Below, one piece after another: positions 1 through 10,034 of a DNA stretch of 64,000 nt. Every line of letters begins with the position of its first letter. The stretch's first letter is position 1. Both the position numbers and the translations under genes were made by a program. Below the pieces are notes generated by a model, which did not search any database, was not told the DNA's origin, and saw only the letters and a list, made by a program, of their open reading frames with translations. The stretch is from Agrobacterium tumefaciens (GTDB lineage Bacteria; Pseudomonadota; Alphaproteobacteria; Rhizobiales; Rhizobiaceae), in assembly GCA_025559845.1 (NCBI GenBank), contig CP048469.1, forward strand, positions 3,013,501 through 3,077,500, read 5' to 3'.

Positions 1-506
1 TTCTCGCGATTTCCACCAAACAGGAACGCAAAATTGCCAAGCATCGAAATAGCACCGGCCAACGTGGCGGTAATCGTCATCGTCAACGTGTCGCGGTTTT
101 GAACGTGGGCCAGTTCATGTGCCATCACGCCGGCAACTTCCTCTGGCGTCAAACGCTCCAGCAATCCCGTCGAGGCGGCGACGGCAGCATTGTCAGGATT
201 TCGACCTGTTGCAAAAGCGTTGGGCTGCGCGCTGTCATAAATATAGACCTTCGGCATGGGCAGGCCTGCGTTGTGCGACAGGTCGCGGATCATGTGGAAA
301 AATTCAGGCGCATTTCGCTCATCCACCTCCTGGGCGCGATAGGCTGAAAGAACCATCTTGTCCGAGTTCCAGTAAGAAAACAGGTTCATACCGGCAGCGA
401 TAAGCAGCGCGATCATCATGCCGCCTTTTCCGCCGATCAGAAAACCGACACCCATGAACAACGCGGTCATAAACGCCAGAAGCATTGCCGTGCGCATCAT
501 GTTCAT
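1..506 (-). CDS. htpX: Zinc metalloprotease HtpX, N-terminal part (cut by window edge)
   Basis: HtpX is an inner-membrane M48-family zinc endoprotease that helps remove damaged membrane proteins. About 168 N-terminal residues lie in the window; the C-terminus is to the left of base 1. The reading frame opens with hydrophobic segments ([18 protein letters not shown] and a following stretch), then a soluble part with the zinc-binding [12 protein letters not shown] motif and another membrane segment beginning [21 protein letters not shown] supplies the two zinc histidines and the catalytic Glu. The ATG at 506 is the first in-frame start and has an AAGGAG-like site upstream (AAAAGGAGAATT on the minus strand). 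It diverges from the small gene at 625. Confidence 0.93.
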   Translation of the reverse strand, partial: MNMMRTAMLLAFMTALFMGVGFLIGGKGGMMIALLIAAGMNLFSYWNSDKMVLSAYRAQEVDERNAPEFFHMIRDLSHNAGLPMPKVYIYDSAQPNAFATGRNPDNAAVAASTGLLERLTPEEVAGVMAHELAHVQNRDTLTMTITATLAGAISMLGNFAFLFGGNRE

Positions 507-624
507 CCGTTTAATTCTCCTTTTGAGGCAACAAAGACATACCGGGGTTTATCAAACCCGTTTCATTATATAATCTGGTGGGTAATCGAAGCATTTCAAT
601 ATCCCGTCATTGGGAAGGAAATCC

Positions 625-825
625 ATGCAGAGCGCCGACAACGACAATAGCACACATGTGGGCAAGAAGCTTTCACCCGCGGCAGAACGAGCCCTCCAGG
701 AAGCCGAGGAACGACGCAAGCAACAGGCTGAGATGCAATTGCCTCCTGAAACCGGAGGGCGCGGCGGCGCTGAGCCGGTTCGATTTGGTGACTACGAAAT
801 CAACGGCCGAGCAATCGACTTCTGA
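625..825 (+). CDS. SdhAF4-like small protein (DUF1674), succinate dehydrogenase assembly factor
   Basis: This 66-residue protein matches the DUF1674/SdhAF4 pattern: a charged, Glu/Arg-rich helical N-terminus and a conserved C-terminal end, here RFGDYEINGRAIDF. Eukaryotic SDHAF4 binds flavinylated SdhA during complex II assembly; a similar role in bacteria is inferred. The ATG at 625 is chosen because AAGGAA sits just upstream. A TTG at 610 in the same frame would add five residues and lacks a comparable site. The gene is monocistronic and runs into the bidirectional terminator at 852-874. No sdh genes are in the window. Confidence 0.8.
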   Translation: MQSADNDNSTHVGKKLSPAAERALQEAEERRKQQAEMQLPPETGGRGGAEPVRFGDYEINGRAIDF

Positions 826-851
826 GATAGTCAAAACGGAACCAAAATAAA

Positions 852-874
852 AAATCCCGCTAGAAGCGGGATTT
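852..874. terminator. Bidirectional intrinsic terminator between the SdhAF4 gene and parB
   Basis: A perfect 9-bp stem (AAATCCCGC / GCGGGATTT) with a 5-nt loop sits between two convergent genes. Runs of A before it and T after it suit both directions. Confidence 0.75.
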
Positions 875-898
875 AACATTTAAATCATATAGTTAGAC

Positions 899-1780
899 TT
901 ATTTTTGCTCGAGAAGCCGACATACAGCTTCCAACTGCTCAAGAGTGCGGTAACTGATCTTAATTTGACCTGCACCTCCCTTGTGGTTGATCTTGACATC
1001 CAGGCCAAGCGCATCCGACAGGCTACGTTCAAGAGCAATCGTATCGGAATCCTTCTCGCCCGAGGAACGTTTTTCCTGAGGCTCACCTTGCGACTTGATA
1101 TCGTTCTGCGCCAGACGCTCCGCGTCGCGAACAGAAAGGCCTTTCGATACAATCGTTCTTGCCAAAGCTGCGGGGTCCGACGTCGAAACGAGCGCGCGTG
1201 CGTGGCCGGCGGACAACGATCCATCCGAAAGCATGTCTCGAACCGGGTCAGGCAGCTTCAGAAGGCGAAGGCTATTGGCGACATGGCTTCTGCTTTTGCC
1301 GATGATTTCACCAAGATCGTTCTGGGTATAACCATGTTCCGCAATCAATTGCTCATAACCCATCGCCTCTTCAAGCGGATTGAGGTCTGAGCGCTGAACG
1401 TTTTCAACAATCGCCAGTTCAAGAGCAGTACGATCATCGACATCGCGAATGATAACCGGAACTTCGGTAAATCCAGCCAGTTGTGCGGCACGCCAGCGAC
1501 GCTCACCAGCGATGATTTCATAACGGTTGGCCGAAACGGTACGAACGACGACCGGCTGAACAATACCGTGCTGGCGAATGGACGACGCCAGATCCTGCAG
1601 TTCATTTTCATCGAAATGACGTCGCGGGTTTCGCTGGCTGCGAGCGATAAACTCGATTGGAATCGTCCGATCGGCACTCACTGCACGCTGCGGCTCACCA
1701 ACCGGAACCGGCTGATCCATTTCTCCGATCAAGGCTGCAAGGCCGCGGCCGAGGCGGCGTTTGGAAAGATCATCACTCAT
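899..1780 (-). CDS. parB: Chromosome-partitioning protein ParB (CTP-dependent parS clamp)
   Basis: ParB binds parS and, in characterised family members, uses CTP to slide and spread, forming the partition complex moved by ParA. The 293-residue protein has the usual layout: an N-terminal ParA-interaction peptide (RRLGRGLAALIG, about residues 8-19), the ParB/Srx CTPase domain with GERRWRAAQ near residue 92, a central helix-turn-helix (LGEIIGKSRSHVANSLRLL region), a charged linker and a C-terminal dimerisation domain. It lies 31 bp downstream of parA in the same orientation. Five parS-like sites are in this window, so ParB would load around and across the origin. Confidence 0.97.
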   Translation of the reverse strand: MSDDLSKRRLGRGLAALIGEMDQPVPVGEPQRAVSADRTIPIEFIARSQRNPRRHFDENELQDLASSIRQHGIVQPVVVRTVSANRYEIIAGERRWRAAQLAGFTEVPVIIRDVDDRTALELAIVENVQRSDLNPLEEAMGYEQLIAEHGYTQNDLGEIIGKSRSHVANSLRLLKLPDPVRDMLSDGSLSAGHARALVSTSDPAALARTIVSKGLSVRDAERLAQNDIKSQGEPQEKRSSGEKDSDTIALERSLSDALGLDVKINHKGGAGQIKISYRTLEQLEAVCRLLEQK

Positions 1781-1811
1781 AGAAATTTACTCCATACATT
1801 CCGTCGAAAGC

Positions 1812-2606
1812 TTACGCTGCCTTGCGCAAACGCTCTCTCTGAATCACCTCGGACGCCAACTGCAGATAAGCCTGGCTGCCAGCGCATTTGAGGTCGTAAA
1901 GGATCGCGGGCTTGCCATATGACGGCGCCTCAGACACACGGACATTGCGGGGGATGAGCGTATGGTAGACTTTTTCCCCGAGATGCGTGCGGACATCGCT
2001 CACAACCTGCTGAGCAAGATTGTTGCGCGCATCAAACATCGTCAGCACAATACCCTGAATATCAAGTCCCGGATTTACCGAGCTGCGGATCTGACTGACA
2101 GTGTCAAGCAACTGGCTGAGACCTTCAAGGGCAAAGAACTCGCATTGCAATGGCACAAGCACGGAATGCGCCGCGGACATCGCGTTCATTGTCAGCAAGT
2201 TGAAAGAAGGCGGGCAATCCAGAAGGATGTAGGAGTATCCTTTTGCCTCTTGCGTTTCAAGTGCGGTTCGCAAAAGGAAAACGCGGTTGGCTGCATTGGC
2301 CACCTGCATTTCAAAACCAAGCAAGTCCATCGTTGATGGGATAATATCCAGATTGGGAACAGCCGTAGGAACAGCAACTTCGGCAACGGAGTTATCACCA
2401 ACGAGAAGATCGTAAGAGGATAGTTTGCGCTCCTTACGATCAATACCGAGACCCGTGCTGGCGTTTCCCTGTGGATCGAGATCAACAATCAGAACTCGTT
2501 CCCCGATGGCTGCCAATGCCGTCGCGAGATTGATAGCAGTGGTTGTTTTTCCAACGCCACCCTTCTGATTTGCGACTGCAATAATCCGGTTTTTATCGAA
2601 AATCAT
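1812..2606 (-). CDS. parA: Chromosome-partitioning ATPase ParA/Soj
   Basis: ParA is a deviant Walker-A ATPase that binds nucleoid DNA as an ATP dimer and is released by ParB, driving origin segregation. The 264-residue protein has the deviant Walker A near its N-terminus (NQKGGVGKTTTAINLA, with the signature lysine before the P-loop lysine), a Walker A' DLDPQGNAS and a Walker B-like ILLDCPPS. There is no N-terminal helix-turn-helix, so this is the short chromosomal type. It sits 19 bp after rsmG and just before parB, the classic rsmG-parA-parB order. Confidence 0.97.
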   Translation of the reverse strand: MIFDKNRIIAVANQKGGVGKTTTAINLATALAAIGERVLIVDLDPQGNASTGLGIDRKERKLSSYDLLVGDNSVAEVAVPTAVPNLDIIPSTMDLLGFEMQVANAANRVFLLRTALETQEAKGYSYILLDCPPSFNLLTMNAMSAAHSVLVPLQCEFFALEGLSQLLDTVSQIRSSVNPGLDIQGIVLTMFDARNNLAQQVVSDVRTHLGEKVYHTLIPRNVRVSEAPSYGKPAILYDLKCAGSQAYLQLASEVIQRERLRKAA

Positions 2607-2625
2607 ACCGCACCTGCCTTGGTTG

Positions 2626-3246
2626 TCAGCCCTTCAAAGCGAGGTTGCTGATCTCAAGCACAACAGAATCTGCCTCAATGGCACTACGGTGTTTTACCAG
2701 ATCGAATTGCCAGCGACTACGCGCTTTCTGCACTTCTGAATCGTAATCCCGGCCTTTATTCAAATATGCGCGTAAATTCGGATTCCGCGACGCCCATGGA
2801 TGGATATAATCAAACAGAAGATCGAGCTCAGCGAGTGCACGCGCGGATATGACGTCGCAACGTTGAATGGTTTCTGGAGCTTTTTCAATCCGAACCGGAT
2901 GAACAGCGCCCCGTGCACCCGTTTCTTTGAGAGCGATCCGCAGAAAGGCAGCTTTTTTGTTGTTGCTCTCAACGAGATCTACCCAGCCGTCATTCAGCTC
3001 CGCAAGAAATATCGCAGTGATAACGCCGGGAAAGCCACCGCCGCTTCCTAGGTCTACCCATCTTTTCGGTTCAGGAGACAACTGGAAAATCTGAGCACTG
3101 TCCGCCACGTGCCGGCTCCAGAGCTCGGTCAGGGTCGACGGAGCGACAAGATTAGTGGTTTTGTTCCATTTCTTGAAAAGCTCGATAAAAAGCTCAAGCC
3201 GCTCCTGTGTTTCACGTGAAACACTTTGGCCGTTTATCTCCATCAT
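2626..3246 (-). CDS. rsmG: 16S rRNA (guanine-N7)-methyltransferase RsmG (GidB)
   Basis: RsmG methylates 16S rRNA at the G527-equivalent position in the streptomycin region using S-adenosylmethionine. The 206-residue protein shows the SAM-binding loop [13 protein letters not shown] and the downstream acidic strand, and is close to the usual length of about 205-215. It lies 8 bp after mnmG and before parA. Its N-terminus contains a perfect parS palindrome (3208-3223) that encodes Val-Ser-Arg-Glu-Thr, so this stretch carries both a protein code and a ParB site. Confidence 0.96.
   Translation of the reverse strand: MMEINGQSVSRETQERLELFIELFKKWNKTTNLVAPSTLTELWSRHVADSAQIFQLSPEPKRWVDLGSGGGFPGVITAIFLAELNDGWVDLVESNNKKAAFLRIALKETGARGAVHPVRIEKAPETIQRCDVISARALAELDLLFDYIHPWASRNPNLRAYLNKGRDYDSEVQKARSRWQFDLVKHRSAIEADSVVLEISNLALKG
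3208..3223. promoter_or_regulatory. parS site 1 (perfect palindrome)
   Basis: TGTTTCACGTGAAACA is an exact 16-bp palindrome identical to the broadly conserved bacterial parS consensus. It lies inside the start of rsmG, about 0.6 kb from parA. Confidence 0.93.
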
Positions 3247-3254
3247 CAGACTCG

Positions 3255-5138
3255 CTATTGGTGCAAACGCAACTTCTGGCTTTGCGCGTCCGAGGACTTC
3301 CGCAAAAGGGCGAGCAGCAGCGATATCGCAGCCGGCGTCATTCCGTCAACACGAGCCGCCTGTGCAATATTCTCCGGGCGCGCTTTTTCCAGCTTTTGTT
3401 TCAGTTCGTTAGAAAGGCCGGATAACGACTGAAAATCGAAATCTTCGGGTATCTTTCTTTCTTCGTCGCGTTTTATGTCGATGATGTCAGCGCTTTGACG
3501 CTGCATATAAACCGCGTAGCTAGCCTCGATTTCCAGAATTTCGGCAGCTTTCGACGACACGCTGTTCAATTCAGGCCAATGCTGCTTGAGATCGCTGAGC
3601 GAGATATCGGGGTAAGCGAGCAGTTCATAAACCGATCGACGCTGTCCGTCCTGGTTGAGTTTCAACCCCTGCTTTGCAGCTTGCGAGGGGCTAATCGACA
3701 GCTCCTTCATCAACTCGCGCCCACGACTAAGTTCGTCAACGAAATGCGCGTACCGCTCTGAACGCTCTTTTTGAACGATGCCCGCAGCCATGCCTTGAGG
3801 AGTTAGCCGAAGATCCGCATTGTCAACGCGAAGGGATAAGCGGTACTCGGCTCTGGACGTGAACATGCGATAGGGTTCGGTGACGCCTTTCGATGTGAGA
3901 TCATCGATCATCACACCGATATACGATTCCGTGCGACTGAAATACACTGGCTCAGCGTCACTTGCGAGGCGCGAAGCATTCAATCCAGCGACTAGTCCCT
4001 GCGCCGCAGCCTCTTCATATCCTGTTGTACCGTTAATCTGCCCAGCCAGGAAAAGACCGGGGATTTTCCGGCATTCCAAAGATGGCTTCAGTTCTCTCGG
4101 ATCAACATAGTCATATTCAATTGCGTAACCAGGTTGAAGGATAGTCACCTTTTCCAGGCCGGGAATGGTACGGATGAACTGTTCCTGTACCGAGGCGGGC
4201 AGGGATGTCGAGATCCCATTCGGGTATATTGTGTGATCACCCAGCCCTTCCGGCTCGAGAAAGATCTGATGGCCATCTCTCTCTCCAAAACGGGTGATCT
4301 TGTCCTCAATCGACGGGCAGTAACGCGGACCTACGCCCTCGATCTGACCTGAGTACATCGCTGACAGATGTATATTGTCTTGAATGATCTTGTGCCCTGC
4401 CGGCGTCGTTCTTGTCACACCGCATTCGATCTGTGGGTTGACGATTCGATCTGTCATGAATGAAAAGGGAACAGGTTCCTCGTCCGCGCCCTGACGGTCA
4501 ACTGCATCCCAATTGATGCTGCGTCCATCGAGCCTGGCTGGAGTACCGGTTTTCAAACGCCCCATGTTAAGACCAAGCCGCGATAGGGTCTGGGAGAGTC
4601 CCAGAGACGGCTTCTCACCGACGCGACCGGCCGGTATCTTTTCGGAACCGATATGAATGAGGCCGCGCAAAAACGTTCCGCTGGTCAGAACAACAGCGCC
4701 ACATGGAATCCGGCTACCGTTTGCCATGACAACGGCTGACACTCGACCGCTCGTCATGTCTATGTCGAAAGCATCCCCTTCAATCACGGTTAGGTTCGCA
4801 ATACCGGAGATTTCGCGTTGCATCGCCTCTTTGTATAGACGGCGGTCCGCTTGCGTTCTCGGTCCACGAACAGCCGGTCCTTTCTTGCGATTGAGCATGC
4901 GAAACTGAATTCCACCTGCGTCGGCAACACGACCCATCAGTCCGTCCAACGCATCAACTTCGCGTACCAGGTGACCTTTTCCCAAACCGCCAATCGCCGG
5001 GTTACAGGACATCACTCCGACCGTGTCACGCTTGTGCGTGACCAGCGCCGTTCGAGCACCAAAACGGGCGGCCGCTGCGGCGGCCTCACTGCCGGCGTGG
5101 CCACCACCAATAACGATGACGTCGAAAGACTGATCCAT
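3255..5138 (-). CDS. mnmG: tRNA uridine-5-carboxymethylaminomethyl(34) synthesis enzyme MnmG (GidA)
   Basis: MnmG is the FAD- and NADH-dependent partner of MnmE; together they install the cmnm5/nm5 group at wobble U34 of certain tRNAs. The 627-residue length is typical. Visible features are the N-terminal FAD-binding dinucleotide motif [12 protein letters not shown], the [12 protein letters not shown] motif with its conserved cysteine, and a helical C-terminal domain for tRNA and MnmE contact ([10 protein letters not shown] near the end). It follows mnmE across a 60-bp gap that contains parS site 2, and precedes rsmG by 8 bp, so mnmE-mnmG-rsmG-parA-parB probably form one transcription unit or overlapping units. 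Confidence 0.97.
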   Translation of the reverse strand: MDQSFDVIVIGGGHAGSEAAAAAARFGARTALVTHKRDTVGVMSCNPAIGGLGKGHLVREVDALDGLMGRVADAGGIQFRMLNRKKGPAVRGPRTQADRRLYKEAMQREISGIANLTVIEGDAFDIDMTSGRVSAVVMANGSRIPCGAVVLTSGTFLRGLIHIGSEKIPAGRVGEKPSLGLSQTLSRLGLNMGRLKTGTPARLDGRSINWDAVDRQGADEEPVPFSFMTDRIVNPQIECGVTRTTPAGHKIIQDNIHLSAMYSGQIEGVGPRYCPSIEDKITRFGERDGHQIFLEPEGLGDHTIYPNGISTSLPASVQEQFIRTIPGLEKVTILQPGYAIEYDYVDPRELKPSLECRKIPGLFLAGQINGTTGYEEAAAQGLVAGLNASRLASDAEPVYFSRTESYIGVMIDDLTSKGVTEPYRMFTSRAEYRLSLRVDNADLRLTPQGMAAGIVQKERSERYAHFVDELSRGRELMKELSISPSQAAKQGLKLNQDGQRRSVYELLAYPDISLSDLKQHWPELNSVSSKAAEILEIEASYAVYMQRQSADIIDIKRDEERKIPEDFDFQSLSGLSNELKQKLEKARPENIAQAARVDGMTPAAISLLLALLRKSSDAQSQKLRLHQ

Positions 5139-5185
5139 GCACTTAGCCTCATATCCAACAACAGATCAGACAATTTGTCCGCCGA

Positions 5186-5201
5186 TGTTTCACGTGAATC
5201 A
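5186..5201. promoter_or_regulatory. parS site 2 (one-base variant, reverse orientation)
   Basis: TGTTTCACGTGAATCA differs from the perfect site by one base. Its reverse complement, TGATTCACGTGAAACA, is the same variant found at 11501. It lies in the short mnmE-mnmG gap, touching the last codon of mnmE. Confidence 0.85.
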
Positions 5202-6527
5202 TTTACCGATGCAGAATTCCGAAAATATGACGCCGAGCAACTCTTCGACATCTACGCGTCCGGTAATCCGCCCAAGTGATGTCGCCGCCAGCCTAAGGTA
5301 TTCGGACCGGATCGCCAGGTCCGCAGCTTCGGAATTGAGCGCATCACTAACATAGTTCAGCGTCTCTTCAAGTCGTTTTTTATGCCGTGCCCTTGCCGGC
5401 GCCAGCGTATGCGATGCCCCAGTTCGTTTTTCGATCTCAAACTTAATTCGCGACCGAAGGTCATCCACACCGCGACCATCTTTAGCAGAAATCGATAGGT
5501 CAAATTCATTCTTGTCTATCTGCGTAAGAAGATCGAGTTTCGTTCGAACATTCAGGCACGGAACATCCTTAAACCGATCGTCAAATTGTTTCGATACCGA
5601 ATCGTTGTCATGCAATGCAAGGATAAGGTCAGCGGATGCCGCCGTGGAAACCGCCCGTCGGACACCTTCCTGTTCGACAACGTCTGCAGTCTCACGCAAT
5701 CCTGCTGTATCGAACATTTTGACCAAATAACCGTCGATGTTCATATCGACCGTCAGAACATCACGCGTTGTTCCGGCGATATCTGTCACAATAGCAACGT
5801 CTCGTCCGCTCAATGCATTCAGAAGCGTCGACTTTCCTGCATTTGGTTTGCCAACCAAAGCGATCCTAAATCCGTCGCGTATGATTTCGCTGCCTTGCCC
5901 ACGCTCGAGATGTTCGGATATTTCACTTTTGAGCTGCGCGACGTTGACCCAGACCTGATCTGCAACAGAGTCTGGTACGTCCTCCTCGTCGGGAAAATCA
6001 AGTTCCGCTTCGATGAATGCGCGAGCACGTGTCAGGCGCATAGCCCAGCCATCATAAAGAGCCGAGAGACGGCCTGTGCTTTGTTCCACAGCGAGCCGAC
6101 GCTGCATTTCGGTCTCGGCCTGCAGAAGATCGGCCAGACCTTCCACCTCGACCAGATCCATCTTTCCGTTCTCAAAGGCGCGCCGCGAGAATTCACCCGC
6201 TTCTGCCGGGCGAATGCCTTGGTGTCGTTGCAGTTCCTGAAAAATCGAAGCAACGACTGCGCGACTGCCGTGGCATTGTATCTCGACGCAATCCTCACCC
6301 GTGAAGGAGTTCGGCCCAGGAAAGACCATAACCAGCGCCTGATCAATCACGTCAGTGTTTCGGTTACGAATCGAACGCAGCGTGGCCTTTCTGGGCGGCA
6401 CAGATACATCGCCAATCAATGCCGAAAGGGCAGTGAAGGCAATCGAGCCGCTTACTCTGAGCACCGCCACACCGGCGGGAAGCGCACCGCTGGAAAGAGC
6501 GAAGATCGTGTCATTGGAAGAGGTCAT
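5199..6527 (-). CDS. mnmE: tRNA modification GTPase MnmE (TrmE)
   Basis: MnmE is a potassium-activated GTPase that binds a folate cofactor and, with MnmG, modifies wobble uridine 34. The 442-residue protein has the N-terminal tetrahydrofolate-binding domain (IFALSSGALPAGVAVLRVSG), a central G domain with P-loop GKPNAGKSTL and switch region DIAGTTRD, and the C-terminal FCIGK motif whose cysteine is conserved. I chose the ATG at 6527 because AGGTG lies 6-8 nt upstream and it gives the family N-terminus; an upstream in-frame start at 6560 would add 11 atypical residues. Confidence 0.96.
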   Translation of the reverse strand: MTSSNDTIFALSSGALPAGVAVLRVSGSIAFTALSALIGDVSVPPRKATLRSIRNRNTDVIDQALVMVFPGPNSFTGEDCVEIQCHGSRAVVASIFQELQRHQGIRPAEAGEFSRRAFENGKMDLVEVEGLADLLQAETEMQRRLAVEQSTGRLSALYDGWAMRLTRARAFIEAELDFPDEEDVPDSVADQVWVNVAQLKSEISEHLERGQGSEIIRDGFRIALVGKPNAGKSTLLNALSGRDVAIVTDIAGTTRDVLTVDMNIDGYLVKMFDTAGLRETADVVEQEGVRRAVSTAASADLILALHDNDSVSKQFDDRFKDVPCLNVRTKLDLLTQIDKNEFDLSISAKDGRGVDDLRSRIKFEIEKRTGASHTLAPARARHKKRLEETLNYVSDALNSEAADLAIRSEYLRLAATSLGRITGRVDVEELLGVIFSEFCIGK

Positions 6528-6544
6528 TTCACACCTGTGATCCA

Positions 6545-6584
6545 AAAAGGGAAGCCGCACCCGTTGGAAACGGACGCGGCTTTT
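6545..6584 (-). terminator. Intrinsic terminator downstream of rho
   Basis: A GC-rich stem (AAGCCGC...GCGGCTT, extended by CCGTT/AACGG-type pairing) is followed on the minus strand by CCCTTTTTGG. It separates rho from mnmE. Confidence 0.7.
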
Positions 6585-6612
6585 GTAACACTGAAATGAA
6601 TCCGGATAAGGA

Positions 6613-7878
6613 TCAGGTATTCATTGATTCGAAGAAATCCGAATTGTTCTTTGTCTGCTTGAGCTTGTCGATCAGGAACTCGATTGCGTCCATCGTTCCC
6701 ATCGGTGCAAGAATCCGGCGGAGAACGAAGATCTTCTGCAGATCCTGACGCGGAACCAGGAGATCTTCCTTACGGGTACCAGACTTCAGGATATCCAGTG
6801 CCGGGAAGATACGCTTATCAGCGACCTTGCGGTCAAGAACGATTTCCGAGTTACCTGTACCCTTGAATTCTTCGAAGATCACTTCATCCATACGGCTGCC
6901 GGTGTCGATCAGCGCCGTTGCAATGATCGTCAGAGAGCCGCCTTCTTCGATGTTACGCGCAGCGCCGAAGAAGCGCTTCGGGCGCTGCAAGGCGTTCGCA
7001 TCCACACCACCCGTCAAAACCTTACCTGAAGACGGCACAACAGTGTTGTATGCGCGGCCAAGACGCGTGATCGAGTCGAGCAGGATCACAACGTCGCGAC
7101 CGTGTTCAACAAGACGCTTGGCCTTTTCGATTACCATCTCGGCAACCTGAACGTGGCGAACGGCCGGTTCGTCGAAGGTGGAAGAAACAACTTCGCCCTT
7201 CACCGAACGCTGCATATCCGTCACTTCTTCGGGACGTTCGTCGATCAGAAGAACGATCAGGTAACATTCCGGATGATTCGCCGTTATCGAATGAGCGATG
7301 TTCTGCAAAAGAACAGTTTTACCCGTGCGTGGTGGAGCAACGATCAGACCGCGTTGACCTTTACCGAGTGGCGCCACCAGATCGATCACACGAGAGGAAA
7401 GATCCTTCGAGGTCGGAACATCAAGTTCCATCTTGAAGCGCTCGTTTGGATAAAGCGGCGTCAGGTTGTCGAAGTGAACTTTGTGACGGATCTTTTCAGG
7501 ATCATCGAAATTGATCGTGTTGACTTTGAGAAGGGCGAAATAACGCTCGCCTTCTTTCGGACCGCGGATGGGTCCTTCAACCGTATCACCTGTTTTCAGT
7601 GAAAAGCGGCGGATCTGCGAGGGCGAAATGTAAATATCGTCCGGACCTGGCAGATAGTTTGCATTGGCGGAACGCAGGAAGCCGAAGCCATCCTGAAGAA
7701 CCTCGACAACGCCTTCACCGATAATTTCGATGTCCTGACTTGCGAGAACCTTGAGGATCGCGAACATGAGTTCCTGCTTGCGCATGGTGCTCGCATTTTC
7801 AACTTCCAGGGATTCGGCAAAAGTCAGCAAGTCGGTAGGCGATTTGCTCTTGAGTTCCTGAAGCTTCATTTCAGCCAT
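6613..7878 (-). CDS. rho: Transcription termination factor Rho
   Basis: Rho is the hexameric RNA-dependent ATPase that ends transcription of untranslated RNA. The 421-residue protein shows the N-terminal helical and cold-shock-like RNA-binding domain ([16 protein letters not shown]), the ATPase core with Walker A APPRTGKT, Walker [11 protein letters not shown], and the Q-loop/R-loop region ([20 protein letters not shown]). Its length matches proteobacterial Rho. It lies downstream of hemE-hemJ in the same direction, with a 186-bp leader that contains an inverted repeat (7989-8021). Confidence 0.98.
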   Translation of the reverse strand: MAEMKLQELKSKSPTDLLTFAESLEVENASTMRKQELMFAILKVLASQDIEIIGEGVVEVLQDGFGFLRSANANYLPGPDDIYISPSQIRRFSLKTGDTVEGPIRGPKEGERYFALLKVNTINFDDPEKIRHKVHFDNLTPLYPNERFKMELDVPTSKDLSSRVIDLVAPLGKGQRGLIVAPPRTGKTVLLQNIAHSITANHPECYLIVLLIDERPEEVTDMQRSVKGEVVSSTFDEPAVRHVQVAEMVIEKAKRLVEHGRDVVILLDSITRLGRAYNTVVPSSGKVLTGGVDANALQRPKRFFGAARNIEEGGSLTIIATALIDTGSRMDEVIFEEFKGTGNSEIVLDRKVADKRIFPALDILKSGTRKEDLLVPRQDLQKIFVLRRILAPMGTMDAIEFLIDKLKQTKNNSDFFESMNT

Positions 7879-7988
7879 GAAGAGAAGACCGTTTAGTAAT
7901 GTTATGTCGGGGGAGGGCGTGTTCGCGAATCAGATACTGTGGGAGGTACCCCAGGTGACTGAATAATTCACATGCCACGAAGATGAGT

Positions 7989-8021
7989 GCGGTGAAAATA
8001 GCGAGTGAACCTCTTCACCGC
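7989..8021. repeat. Inverted repeat in the hemJ-rho gap
   Basis: GCGGTGAA (7989-7996) and TTCACCGC (8014-8021) form an 8-bp inverted repeat with a 17-nt spacer in the rho leader. No T-run follows, so it is not a plain terminator. A role in rho autoregulation is only a possibility. Confidence 0.4.
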
Positions 8022-8064
8022 AAGGGGGAAGCACGAATTCCGCGAAATTTATCGCAATGGCTCC

Positions 8065-8610
8065 CTACACGAAGGGTTTCACAACCACAAGTATGACAAT
8101 CGCAATCATCAACAGGGTCGGAACTTCATTCATCAACCGCCAGTGACGGGCCGAACGGGTGTTCTCGTCTCTGGAGAAGCGCTTGGCGCTGCGCGTGAAA
8201 TAGACATGGGTGACCGTCAGAAGCACGACCAATCCGATTTTGGCATGCAGCCAGCCACCGGAAAATCCATAGACCGACCAGGCAAGGTAAAGTCCAAGCA
8301 CCCACGAAATCATCATGGCAGGGTTCATAATGATCTTGACGAGCCGCCGCTCCATGACCTTGAACGTTTCGGATTGCTGCGAACCAACAGGCGCATCCGT
8401 GTGGTATATGAACAGGCGCGGCAGATAGAAAATCGCCGCCATCCAAGAAATCACCGCGATGATGTGCAGCGCCTTGATCCACAGATAGAGATCGGCGGGG
8501 TCCGAAAAGAAAATCAGGGCGACGCCAATTCCGAACAGACAGAGGGCTGTTGCGGCACGAAAGGCGGCCCTGCTGCCGGCACGAACGGAAGTCTGTTTCT
8601 CCTCGCTCAT
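8065..8610 (-). CDS. hemJ: Protoporphyrinogen IX oxidase HemJ
   Basis: HemJ is the membrane-bound, haem-containing protoporphyrinogen IX oxidase used by most alphaproteobacteria in place of HemG or HemY. The 181-residue protein has several membrane helices and the family's conserved segments: [18 protein letters not shown], which holds a conserved His, then YLPRLFIYH, and a later [12 protein letters not shown] with another His and a Lys. A charged N-terminal tail precedes the first helix. Its start overlaps the hemE stop by 4 bp, so it is probably co-translated with the preceding haem-pathway enzyme. Confidence 0.93.
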   Translation of the reverse strand: MSEEKQTSVRAGSRAAFRAATALCLFGIGVALIFFSDPADLYLWIKALHIIAVISWMAAIFYLPRLFIYHTDAPVGSQQSETFKVMERRLVKIIMNPAMMISWVLGLYLAWSVYGFSGGWLHAKIGLVVLLTVTHVYFTRSAKRFSRDENTRSARHWRLMNEVPTLLMIAIVILVVVKPFV

Positions 8611-9641
8611 CCCCTGTCTCCAAAACCGTGAACGCGCTTCACGAGACGCGCAACATTTTCCGGGTCCGCCTGTGGTGTGATCCCGTGCCCAAGATTGAAA
8701 ATCAGCGGACCCTGACCCAGCGCCTGCAACACAGCATCAATTCCGTCATCGAGTGACTTGCCTCCGGCAATCATCAGCATCGGATCGAGGTTGCCTTGCA
8801 CGGGACCGTCTTTCTGCAGCTCACGAGCAAAGCTGAGGGGAACTGACCAATCTAGTCCAATCGCATCAGCTCCGGTTTTTTGCCGGTAATCCTTGAGGAG
8901 ATAGCCTGCACCTTTGGCAAAGGCGATAATCTTTGCCGAGGGGCGTCTTGCTCGTACCGAAGAGACGATCCGCGCAACCGGTTTTATCGCATATTCCTCA
9001 AATTCCCTCTCGCCAAGAACCCCGGCCCAGGAATCGAATATCTGGACGGCGTCTGCACCTGCATCGATCTGCTCAACGAGATAATCGGCAGAGATATCGG
9101 CAAGCAGGGCAAGCAGCTTTTCCATTGCCCCGCGCTCCTGATAGCCGAAGAGACGCGCCGGGGCCTGGTCTGGCGTTCCGTGGCCGGCGATCATGTAGGT
9201 TGCCACCGTCCAGGGAGCACCACAAAAGCCAAGAAGGGTCGTCTCGCCAGGGAGCGCCTTGCGCAAGCGTGACACCGTCTCAAACACCGGCGAAAGATGG
9301 GAGAGCACATTCCTCGCATCCAGTTTGTCAATGCCAGCCGCGTCGATCGGGTCCATTGCCGGTCCCTTGCCTTCGCTGAAAGTGACGTTCCGGTCGAGGC
9401 CATCTGGTATCACCAGAATATCGGAAAAGAGAATGGCTGCATCGAAACCAAAGCGACGGATCGGTTGCAACGTCACTTCGGTCGCCAGTTCCGGGTTATA
9501 ACAGAGATCAAGGAAACTTCCTGCCTGCCTGCGCGTTTCCCGATACTCGGGGAGATAGCGACCAGCTTGTCGCATCAGCCAAACGGGCGGTGGTGTGACC
9601 GTCTCTCCGCTCAACACTCTCATCACCTTACGCTCTGTCAT
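8607..9641 (-). CDS. hemE: Uroporphyrinogen decarboxylase HemE
   Basis: HemE converts uroporphyrinogen III to coproporphyrinogen III in haem synthesis. The 344-residue protein carries the family N-terminal signature [20 protein letters not shown] and the [13 protein letters not shown] segment (here [14 protein letters not shown]) with active-site Asp. The C-terminal stretch [15 protein letters not shown] is also characteristic. It is the first gene left of the probable origin and is transcribed away from it. In Caulobacter and Sinorhizobium the chromosomal origin is also next to hemE. Confidence 0.97.
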   Translation of the reverse strand: MTERKVMRVLSGETVTPPPVWLMRQAGRYLPEYRETRRQAGSFLDLCYNPELATEVTLQPIRRFGFDAAILFSDILVIPDGLDRNVTFSEGKGPAMDPIDAAGIDKLDARNVLSHLSPVFETVSRLRKALPGETTLLGFCGAPWTVATYMIAGHGTPDQAPARLFGYQERGAMEKLLALLADISADYLVEQIDAGADAVQIFDSWAGVLGEREFEEYAIKPVARIVSSVRARRPSAKIIAFAKGAGYLLKDYRQKTGADAIGLDWSVPLSFARELQKDGPVQGNLDPMLMIAGGKSLDDGIDAVLQALGQGPLIFNLGHGITPQADPENVARLVKRVHGFGDRG

Positions 9642-9769
9642 GGCTTCCTACTTTTCCAAATCTAAAATCAAAGAGATTTAAAAGATTTTCTATTTCTTAG
9701 AGTCGGTGGGTATCAAGGATTAAAATCTTTCCAGTCGAAATGCCGCATCTCGGGACATTTGTCTGTCGG

Positions 9770-9778
9770 CGTGGATAA
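9770..9778 (-). promoter_or_regulatory. DnaA-box-like 9-mer
   Basis: On the minus strand this reads TTATCCACG, one mismatch from TTATCCACA, inside the probable oriC. Confidence 0.6.
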
Positions 9779-9867
9779 AACACCTGCCTTGTACGCCTTG
9801 AGAGCGGGATAACCAATTTAATCCATATTTATCAGTATCTTGAATTATCAGTTAGGCCCCATCATGC

Positions 9868-9876
9868 TGTGGATAG
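9868..9876 (-). promoter_or_regulatory. DnaA-box-like 9-mer
   Basis: On the minus strand this reads CTATCCACA, one mismatch from consensus. A weaker copy, CTATCAACA, follows 2 bp away at 9879-9887 in the same orientation, making a close tandem pair. Confidence 0.6.
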
Positions 9877-9957
9877 TCTGTTGATAGAATCTCTCGATGG
9901 AAATCTTGTTCACGAAATTCACAAGCCCGGTTTTTCGAAACAAAGTCACTTGCGGAT

Positions 9958-9966
9958 TGTGGAAAA
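9958..9966 (-). promoter_or_regulatory. DnaA-box-like 9-mer
   Basis: On the minus strand this reads TTTTCCACA, one mismatch from TTATCCACA and within the looser TTWTNCACA consensus. Confidence 0.6.
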
Positions 9967-10025
9967 AGGGAACCTTATTCGCACCGCCGGTTCTGCCAGG
10001 GAACATTTCCCGAGTTTGTCCAGCG

Positions 10026-10034
10026 TTATCAACA
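10026..10034 (+). promoter_or_regulatory. DnaA-box-like 9-mer
   Basis: TTATCAACA on the plus strand, one mismatch from consensus, 16 bp before the ppsR start and opposite in orientation to the other four. Confidence 0.5.
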
